Source of the DNA: Planctomycetes bacterium RIFCSPHIGHO2_12_FULL_52_36
GTDB taxonomy: Bacteria; Planctomycetota; Brocadiia; Brocadiales; Bathyanammoxibiaceae
Length of the DNA stretch: 11,692 bases
NCBI GenBank assembly: GCA_001828545.1
Contig: MHYW01000005.1
Location: forward strand, 1-11,692
Reading direction: 5' to 3'
Numbering within the stretch: the stretch's first letter is position 1; every line of letters begins with the position of its first letter. The position numbers and the translations under genes are program-made. Shown piece by piece: positions 1 through 5,383 of the stretch. The notes under the pieces are model-generated. The model saw only the letters and a list, made by a program, of their open reading frames with translations, did not search any database and was not told where the DNA came from.

Positions 1-2
1 GT

Positions 3-107
3 CCTTCTTCTACAAATCGGCCGTTCCATTTCAATAAGCGCGCAGAAAATCCTATTATTGGAAAGGCGATTTGGGTTTTTAACAAACTAAAAAAAAGGAG
101 ATCTTAA
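3..107 (+). CDS. Possible C-terminal end of a protein entering from the left edge (partial)
   Basis: Frame 3 of the + strand is open from the window edge to a TAA at 105-107, giving about 34 residues. The stretch contains NRPFHFNKRAENPIIGKAIW and ends in a basic tail, KLKKRRS. The mix of aromatic, basic and small residues looks like real protein, and its position converging on rpsU is plausible for a gene end. No domain can be recognised from so little. A shorter alternative in frame 2 stops at 35-37. Whether this is coding at all depends on sequence left of the window. Confidence 0.35.
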   Translation, partial: PSSTNRPFHFNKRAENPIIGKAIWVFNKLKKRRS

Positions 108-114
108 AAAGGGC

Positions 115-161
115 AAAAAAGGCCTTTAATCTCGCCTGCGAGAGGGGGGGTTCTTAAGGCC
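115..161 (-). terminator. Rho-independent terminator of rpsU
   Basis: Just after the rpsU stop, read on the minus strand, GGCCTTAA (161-154) pairs with TTAAAGGCC (129-121) with one bulged base. An inner stem TCTCG/CGAGA closes a four-base loop. The hairpin is followed at once by six T (120-115), and a second T-run lies a little further on. Stem plus T-run is the classic intrinsic terminator layout. Confidence 0.8.
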
Positions 162-175
162 GTACTGGATATGAC

Positions 176-382
176 TTAGAATGTACCGTACTCCACTTTG
201 AACTGGGAGCGTTTAATGTTCTTGAGTCTGCGGCTCTCTTCCCTCCTGCGCCTGTCTGAAGGCTTTTCATAGTAGGCGCCGCGCCTGGACTCGTTTATAA
301 TGCCCTCCTTGTCGCACATCTTCTTAAACCTTCTGAGGGCCTCTTTTAGGTTCTCTTCCCCTGTCAGTAATATCTTAGCCAC
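176..382 (-). CDS. rpsU: 30S ribosomal protein bS21
   Basis: This 68-residue, strongly basic protein is bS21 of the small ribosomal subunit, which lies near the 3' end of 16S rRNA and helps initiation. The family core is visible: a region like ENLKEALRRFKKMCDKEGII (residues 10-29), then RRGAYYEKPSDRRRRE (34-49) and a basic tail. The length is normal for the family. The start codon is GTG at 382-380, preceded by GGGGTGA nine bases upstream, a good Shine-Dalgarno match. The gene stands alone, with its own promoter (434-461) and terminator (115-161), so it is not in the rpsU-dnaG-rpoD operon found in enterobacteria. Identification is secure. Confidence 0.95.
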   Translation of the reverse strand: MAKILLTGEENLKEALRRFKKMCDKEGIINESRRGAYYEKPSDRRRREESRRLKNIKRSQFKVEYGTF

Positions 383-433
383 TACGCCTTTTCACCCCGT
401 TTCTCTTAATGGCCTAGAATGTTTAGACCTAAA

Positions 434-461
434 ATTATATCTCATAAATTATTTAAGTCAA
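434..461 (-). promoter_or_regulatory. Sigma70-type promoter of rpsU
   Basis: On the minus strand TTGACT (461-456) and TATAAT (439-434) are separated by 16 bases in an AT-rich stretch. The -35 matches five of six consensus bases and the -10 all six. Transcription would begin near 427, giving a leader of about 45 bases before the rpsU GTG. The site lies in the 164-base gap between the upstream methyltransferase gene and rpsU, so rpsU can be expressed independently of that block. Confidence 0.75.
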
Positions 462-546
462 GAAATAAATCTCTAATACATTACCCGAACCGATCAGTTT
501 CTATTTTCCAGTGGACTAAACATGCAACGGGACAACACCTCCTGAA

Positions 547-1314
547 TTATTTCCTGGCTATAACAGAGAAATATGGGGCAAACCCCCGTGGTGTCTTCCC
601 CATGGCCCCGAAAAACCTTAAAAGGAAGTCTATCTGCCTGTTTGCCCCCCTCCAATAGAATTCAGCAGTGACATCCGGAAAACCAGCCTCCTGCAATTCC
701 TCCGCAAGCTTCTGGGTGTCTATGCCTTCGGCAACGTGGTAGTCGGCAAGCTCCAACAACTCCTCGGTAATACCTTCCTTTGACTCTACGAACTTTTTAC
801 TAAGACCCAAACATTGCCTGTACAAATTAGCAGGCCGGTGGAACCTCTTCATGAAGACAGAGTCTACGTCATGGACTGCATACAAAAGGCCCCCTTTTTT
901 CAAGACCCTATGGACCTCTTGAAACACAGGCAGGTGGTCAAAAAGGTGGTGCAGGACGCTAACACAGGCAACTACGTTAAAGGAGTCTGCCCTAAAAGGC
1001 AGGTATATGGCGTCACCACACACTGAACCGTTAGAACCTGAACTCACCTCACGGAGCATCTTGTGGGATAAGTCTATTCCAAACACGTGCCTGAAGTAAC
1101 CCTTCCCTGCCTGTATGGCAAGCCCTGTACCACAGCCCAGGTCCAATAGTGCAGAACTCCCCGCCTCCTGGCTCAGCTTCTTCAACTCGTCACCCACCCA
1201 CTGCCCGGTCTCTTTTAGCCTATAGGCATCTATCTCTGCGAAGGAATCTGCCACCGTATCAAAAAACCTTCTATTCGCCTCCAATATCTCTAGTCTTTTG
1301 TCTTGTTCTGTCAT
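547..1314 (-). CDS. Class I SAM-dependent methyltransferase (copy 1)
   Basis: The 255-residue product is a Rossmann-fold methyltransferase of the Methyltransf_11/UbiE-like type. The SAM-binding motif I is LLDLGCGTG at residues 57-65. The acidic residue after strand 2 is D81 in GIDLS. GDAIYLPF at 100-107 and VSVLHHL at 118-124 correspond to motifs II-IV, and a VLKKGGLLY strand follows at 137-145. The substrate cannot be read from the sequence. The C-terminus ends PRGFAPYFSVIARK, nearly the same as the other methyltransferase at 3200-3952, so the two are paralogues. ATG at 1314 has AGAGGGG nine bases upstream. It lies 46 bases after the transketolase C subunit and is probably last in that operon. 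Its place beside a split transketolase suggests a sugar or glycan substrate, by inference only. Confidence 0.85.
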   Translation of the reverse strand: MTEQDKRLEILEANRRFFDTVADSFAEIDAYRLKETGQWVGDELKKLSQEAGSSALLDLGCGTGLAIQAGKGYFRHVFGIDLSHKMLREVSSGSNGSVCGDAIYLPFRADSFNVVACVSVLHHLFDHLPVFQEVHRVLKKGGLLYAVHDVDSVFMKRFHRPANLYRQCLGLSKKFVESKEGITEELLELADYHVAEGIDTQKLAEELQEAGFPDVTAEFYWRGANRQIDFLLRFFGAMGKTPRGFAPYFSVIARK

Positions 1315-1360
1315 TGTGATAAACCCCTCTGGATTAAGTGCGGGTCGCTGTGGGAGGGCT

Positions 1361-2299
1361 TTACTGCACGGGACTGCCTCTTAGGGAATTAGCTACCATC
1401 TTAGAAACACTGGGCACGTCTAGGCCATGTTTCGCTAAGAGATACTCTCTAGACCCTACGACTTCACAGAACGTATCTTTAAATCCTATCCTAAGAAACT
1501 GCACCTTCTCAGTAGATTCTTCTGCAAGGACTTCTGCCACCGCGCTACCCAATCCTCCAATAACGCTGTGCTCTTCCATGGTAAAGATTGCCCCTGTATC
1601 CCTTGCAGACTCCAGTATTATGTCGTGGTCTATGGGCTTAATCGTGTGCATATTAATCACCCGTAGATTTATACCCTCACAGAACAACTTTTGGGCCACA
1701 CAGAGGGCATTTTTCACCATACACCCGGTTGCAATCAGAGTGGCATCCTTCCCTTCCCGCAAGGTCACCCCTTTTCCTATCTGGAAGGCGTTGTGGCGGT
1801 GTTCTACCAGACTGGGTTCTCCGCTCTTAGCCAAACGGATATACACGGGGCCCTCGTGCCTTACGGACGCCTTAGTGGCCTCATACGCCTCCCACGGGTC
1901 TCCCGGTGAAATGACCGTTATATTCGGTAGGGCACGCATTATCGCAATATCCTCAATTGCATGATGCGTAGGCCCCAGGACGCCGTAGGCCAGCCCTGCA
2001 CCAACCCCTACGATTTTAACGTTGAGGTTCTGCAGGCACACATCCACCCTTATCTGCTCCAGGCACCGCATGGTAACGAACGGGGCGATGGTGTAAACAA
2101 AAGGGACTTTGCCGCTCAAAACCAGCCCTGCGGCCACGCCAATCATGTTGGCCTCGGCAACGCCAAGGTTAATGTACCTCTTGGGAAAATCTCGCTTAAA
2201 ATCGTCAAAGACAAAGACTCCAATATCGGCGTTCAGCATGTAAACCCTATTGTCTTTGCCCGCCTGCTCATAAACAGCTTTGATAAAGGCGTTTCTCAT
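1361..2299 (-). CDS. Transketolase, C-terminal subunit (split transketolase)
   Basis: This 312-residue protein is the pyrimidine-binding plus C-terminal half of a transketolase encoded as two polypeptides. The catalytic Glu that activates thiamine diphosphate is E49 in NLGVAEANMIG. The GPTHH segment at 109-113 and the following AIEDIAIMRALPNITVISP are typical of the transketolase/DXS pyrimidine domain. The C-terminal domain, with GLGSAVAEVLAE at 249-260, follows. Its ATG lies inside the stop of the N-terminal subunit (ATGA, 2296-2299), so translation is probably coupled and the subunits made in equal amounts. Stand-alone pairs of this kind occur both in pentose-phosphate metabolism and in clusters for unusual sugars. 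The flanking methyltransferases favour the second reading. Confidence 0.9.
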   Translation of the reverse strand: MRNAFIKAVYEQAGKDNRVYMLNADIGVFVFDDFKRDFPKRYINLGVAEANMIGVAAGLVLSGKVPFVYTIAPFVTMRCLEQIRVDVCLQNLNVKIVGVGAGLAYGVLGPTHHAIEDIAIMRALPNITVISPGDPWEAYEATKASVRHEGPVYIRLAKSGEPSLVEHRHNAFQIGKGVTLREGKDATLIATGCMVKNALCVAQKLFCEGINLRVINMHTIKPIDHDIILESARDTGAIFTMEEHSVIGGLGSAVAEVLAEESTEKVQFLRIGFKDTFCEVVGSREYLLAKHGLDVPSVSKMVANSLRGSPVQ

Positions 2300-3165
2300 G
2301 TCAGTGACTGTAACCCTTCGTTTAGCTCCTTATATGCCTGCAGGAGTTCTTCCTTGTTAGGCAACCTGTAATGCCAGACAGGGTTATTTTCCATGTAAGA
2401 GACCCCCTTACCCTTAACCGTATGTGCAATGACCACACTCGGTCTCTTCTCTGCAAAAGGAACCTCGTTCAGCGTGCGAGATACCTCGTTGATGTCGTGT
2501 CCGTTGACTTCCCTTACTTCCCATCCAAAGGACTTCCACTTCATGGCAAAGGGTTCTAGTGCCATCACGTCCTTAATAAAGCCGGTAGCCAGCAGTTTAT
2601 TATAGTCTACAATCGCCACGAGATTGTCCAGTTGGAACTGGGAGGCGGACATCGCCGCCTCCCAGACAGAGCCTTCGTTGCACTCCCCGTCACCCAGAAG
2701 CACAAAGCTGCGGCAAGTATTTCCGTCATTCTTTGCGGCCAGAGAAATACCAATTGCTATCGATAGGCCGTGACCAAGGGAGCCGGTAGACGTTTCCACC
2801 CCGGGGATTTTGCCATATTCTGGATGCCCCCCCATCGCATGACCATCCTGGCAGAAGGTCTTCAGCGCATCCCTATGGAGAAAACCCCTCTCGGCCAGGA
2901 CTGCATACAACGCACAACAGCCGTGACCCTTACTCAGGATAAACCTGTCCCTTTCAGGCCATTGTGGGTCCTCAGGGTTAATTCTTAAGACACGAAAATA
3001 CAGGCTGATTAGTATTTCTACCGCTGATAGTGCCGGGGCTATGTGCCCACCCCCTGCGCTCACGGCCATATCTATAATCTGCCTTCTCATCCTGTACGCC
3101 AGCTTTTTTAAATCGACCACTGTGAGGTCCTGCTCTAACGGTTTTTTGTCTAAGTGTAATGTCAT
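2296..3165 (-). CDS. Transketolase, N-terminal subunit (split transketolase)
   Basis: The 289-residue product is the thiamine-diphosphate diphosphate-binding half of a split transketolase. The ThDP/Mg motif runs from GDG at 158-160 through ECNEGSVWEAAMSA to the final N of DYN at 189. Active-site histidine regions are seen as GGGHIAPALSAVEIL (38-52), LSKGHG (77-82) and TGSLGHGLS (127-135). It transfers two-carbon ketol units between sugar phosphates together with the C subunit, whose ATG overlaps its stop by four bases. It begins 34 bases after the stop of methyltransferase copy 2. The ATG at 3165 has only a modest purine stretch (GGGGA) close upstream. The family is certain; the exact sugar substrate is not. 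Confidence 0.9.
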   Translation of the reverse strand: MTLHLDKKPLEQDLTVVDLKKLAYRMRRQIIDMAVSAGGGHIAPALSAVEILISLYFRVLRINPEDPQWPERDRFILSKGHGCCALYAVLAERGFLHRDALKTFCQDGHAMGGHPEYGKIPGVETSTGSLGHGLSIAIGISLAAKNDGNTCRSFVLLGDGECNEGSVWEAAMSASQFQLDNLVAIVDYNKLLATGFIKDVMALEPFAMKWKSFGWEVREVNGHDINEVSRTLNEVPFAEKRPSVVIAHTVKGKGVSYMENNPVWHYRLPNKEELLQAYKELNEGLQSLT

Positions 3166-3199
3166 CGCTTCCCCAGACCCTGGTTAGCCTTCCATCTCC

Positions 3200-3952
3200 C
3201 TACTTTTTTGCCATAATCCTAAAATACGGCGCAAACCCCCTGGGGAAACCTATGTCCCCCACAAGCCTGTTTACAAGACCAAAGGGGCCGGTCCAGTGAT
3301 AACTACATTCTACGGACGAGAACCCGCTTTCCTTTAGCTTCTTCAATACCGAAGCAGAATCAACCCCATCATAAAGATGTACCTCGGCAGAATCAAACAA
3401 GTCCTGCGTCAACCCCTTCTTAAGTTCACCGTACTTCTTATAAGAACCGAAGAGATACTTATGTATCCTCAGCGGCAAGCCAAATAGAGTAGTAAACCAC
3501 GTGTCGGGGTCCTGGTCTATGTATAAAACCCCACCCTTCTTCAGCACCCTGTAAATTTCAGAACACAGCTTATCATACTCCCAGAGGTGGTGCAAGAGAG
3601 CGACGGCAACTACCACGTCCACCGTCCCTGTCCTAACGGGAAGGAAATCTACCTCCCCACACAATACACGAAACCCCTTTACCTTTTGAAGCATCCCGAG
3701 GGAGATGTCTATGCCACAGGTCCTCGGAAAGACATCCTGGGCACTTTCCAGCACAAAACCCCTTCCACATCCGAGGTCAAGGAGACATTCCCCCCTGGTT
3801 AGCCCTTTTAACTTCTTAATCTTATCTTCCAGCCACGTCTTGAATTCTGTGTCTTCCCTGCTGCCTAGCTGGTCGTAAACGTCGGCTACTAGGTCATGGA
3901 ACTCCCTATTGGCATCTTTAACTTGTGCCCTTAAATTGTAGTTATCAGACAA
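3200..3952 (-). CDS. Class I SAM-dependent methyltransferase (copy 2)
   Basis: A 250-residue Rossmann-fold methyltransferase, paralogous to the gene at 547-1314. Motif I is LLDLGCGRG at residues 57-65, the acidic residue after strand 2 is D82 in GIDIS, a GEVDFLPV segment lies at 99-106 and VALLHHL at 117-123. VLKKGGVLY follows at 136-144. The tail PRGFAPYFRIMAKK mirrors the paralogue. The start is a TTG at 3952-3950; AGGGGA lies eight bases upstream, and no ATG occurs in frame before the SAM motif, so TTG is the best choice. It precedes the transketolase pair, which the other paralogue follows, giving a symmetrical cassette. Directly upstream lies a decayed radical SAM gene. The substrate is unknown. 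Confidence 0.85.
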   Translation of the reverse strand: MSDNYNLRAQVKDANREFHDLVADVYDQLGSREDTEFKTWLEDKIKKLKGLTRGECLLDLGCGRGFVLESAQDVFPRTCGIDISLGMLQKVKGFRVLCGEVDFLPVRTGTVDVVVAVALLHHLWEYDKLCSEIYRVLKKGGVLYIDQDPDTWFTTLFGLPLRIHKYLFGSYKKYGELKKGLTQDLFDSAEVHLYDGVDSASVLKKLKESGFSSVECSYHWTGPFGLVNRLVGDIGFPRGFAPYFRIMAKK

Positions 3953-3977
3953 CCTCTGTGTCCCCTGTAAAAATCAG

Positions 3978-4315
3978 CTAAAAGGAACCTCTCGTTTCCC
4001 AGGTAGGCACTACAGCCCCAGGCGTCCCCCCTGCACACATCACGCTCCCGAGGCCCTTCTGTGCCAGCTCGGCGAGGCGCTCCAGGAGGAGTCCCTTTTC
4101 TAAAAACCTCTTTTGATAGGCCCCCATTTTAGCCAGTCATTTACCCTCGGGATGCCGTGGTAAAACAATTTGTGGCTGTCTATCCTGTACTTATCACCCG
4201 TCAATAGAGACTCCTTTTCGCCATAGACAGGGCGTTCGTTATATACTAATGATTCTGAAGGCAATTTCAACACCAATTTTGCAACACTTAGAAAGGTATT
4301 TAGTCTCTCTAAGTC
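3978..4315 (-). pseudogene. Decayed radical SAM enzyme gene (remnant)
   Basis: No intact gene fills the 370 bases between the TPR gene and methyltransferase copy 2, but two minus-strand fragments in different frames do. Fragment A (4315-4100) reads DLERLNTF... and contains ERPVYGEKESLL, then GDKYRIDSHKLFYH and RVNDWLK, before running into TAG. Fragment B (4127-3978) reads MGAYQKRFLEKGLLLERLAE and then LAQKGLGSVMCAGG before losing sense. From memory of radical SAM proteins in glycan clusters, a YKIDSHKL-type segment precedes the CxxxCxxC cluster motif, and a ...RFL...LKSVM-AGEGEPL segment follows it. Here the order is kept, but the cysteine motif between the fragments is missing, as is everything after the AGG. 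The best reading is a gene killed by an internal deletion and a 3' loss. The family assignment is by recognition, not a search. Confidence 0.65.
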
Positions 4316-4342
4316 CTAGCCTCCTATATAGTCCTAGCCTCC
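4312..4342. repeat. Short tandem duplication across the TPR gene stop codon
   Basis: The 13-base word agtcctagcctcc occurs at 4312-4324 and again at 4330-4342, an 18-base period. The second copy encodes the final EART of the TPR protein and the first lies just past its TAG, so the end of the gene has been duplicated. It abuts the radical SAM remnant and may be a scar of the rearrangement that damaged that gene. Confidence 0.75.
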
Positions 4343-5373
4343 CTCCTGCATAGTACCGTTTCATTTATCTTTCTTGACAGCTTTTTGTAAGAGGCCGACG
4401 ACTTCCCACATAGATGCTTTATCTCCTCCAAACAAGCATCTGCCTCACTGATATTCCTCTCCTTCAGAAACAAAACACCTGCCTCGTAAAGTTCCGCTTC
4501 TGCCTCCGGGGACTCCTTTACCTTGTAGACCTGGGCCTCATACATATAACACCTTCCCAGTTCTTTGTGTGCGTATGGCCATTGGGGGTCCACAAGGATA
4601 ACCTCCTTCAAGAGGTCCCTGGCCTTTTTGTAATCCTCACGCATCTTGTAAGCAAGGGCAAGGTTGTATCTGGTGTCCCTATCTTCAGGCATGAGGGAAA
4701 GGGCCTTCTCGTATTCTTTAATGGCCTCCACAAAACGCCCACACTCGCTAAAGGCGGTACCCATCCTGTACAACACCTGCGGAGATTTAAAGGAGGTGGC
4801 CTCGGCCGCAAGTCCGTAGTGGTATAGGGCTTGTTGGGGATTCCTATTATTTTGCAAATTCATACCTGCAATAAAATGAGTTATGCTTTCTTCACAGTTT
4901 TTACACAATGCCGCCTCTGCCAGGTTTCCTCCCTTCGCAAATAGCTGTTGGGCATTGCAAAAGGCCTCACTGGCCAATCCAGCATCTCCCCACGCCAGAT
5001 ACATCTCTCCAAGGGCCTTATATGCAGGCGCATATTCTTCATTTAACCTGATGGCCTGCAAAAAGAACTCTTCTCCGAGAGCCATATTCTGGTTCTTATA
5101 AATCATCCCTACCTTATAGTAAAGGTCTGCACCAGGTTCAATGAGAAGGGCCTCTTTATAGTGAGTGAGGCTATCCCATAACCTCCCCTGATTATATAAG
5201 ACATCCCCTTTCCTTATCTCCTCTGCGGCACTTTTTGTAGCGTTATTTTTTTCCTCGCAATACAGACGGCATGAAGGCCCCAGCATCGCCACCACAATGG
5301 CAAAAACAATTACCTTTGCCATCGGGTGTGTCATACTCCTCTCGGCCATATTCAGTGTCTTTGGAATATGCAT
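4324..5373 (-). CDS. Exported or membrane-anchored TPR repeat protein
   Basis: The 349-residue product has an N-terminal hydrophobic stretch (residues 19-33, AKVIVFAIVVAMLGP) followed by a Cys, consistent with a signal peptide; the LGPSC sequence is not a canonical lipobox. The rest is built of tetratricopeptide repeats, at about 51-81, 82-115, 116-149, 164-195, 198-231, 232-265 and 266-end, with typical pairs such as YNLALAYKMREDYKKA and LEEVILVDP-like ends. TPR arrays bind other proteins, so an extracytoplasmic scaffold role is likely. It starts 10 bases after the YfhO-like gene, so the two form an operon. The start is uncertain: ATG at 5373 has no ribosome site, while GAGAGGAG lies 13 bases before ATG 5322, which begins MAKVIV and would put the signal peptide at the very N-terminus. 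Confidence 0.8.
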   Translation of the reverse strand: MHIPKTLNMAERSMTHPMAKVIVFAIVVAMLGPSCRLYCEEKNNATKSAAEEIRKGDVLYNQGRLWDSLTHYKEALLIEPGADLYYKVGMIYKNQNMALGEEFFLQAIRLNEEYAPAYKALGEMYLAWGDAGLASEAFCNAQQLFAKGGNLAEAALCKNCEESITHFIAGMNLQNNRNPQQALYHYGLAAEATSFKSPQVLYRMGTAFSECGRFVEAIKEYEKALSLMPEDRDTRYNLALAYKMREDYKKARDLLKEVILVDPQWPYAHKELGRCYMYEAQVYKVKESPEAEAELYEAGVLFLKERNISEADACLEEIKHLCGKSSASYKKLSRKINETVLCRREARTI

Positions 5374-5383
5374 CTAAAGATGG

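Noticed and set aside
500..545. A strong AGGAGGTG-like ribosome site on the minus strand just after methyltransferase copy 1
   Set aside because: The reading frames after it stop within about a dozen codons, so there is no supportable gene; it could be a leftover of a lost one.
419..658. 79-residue open frame on the + strand
   Set aside because: It overlaps the rpsU promoter and the end of a clear methyltransferase gene on the other strand, has no ribosome site and matches nothing recognisable.
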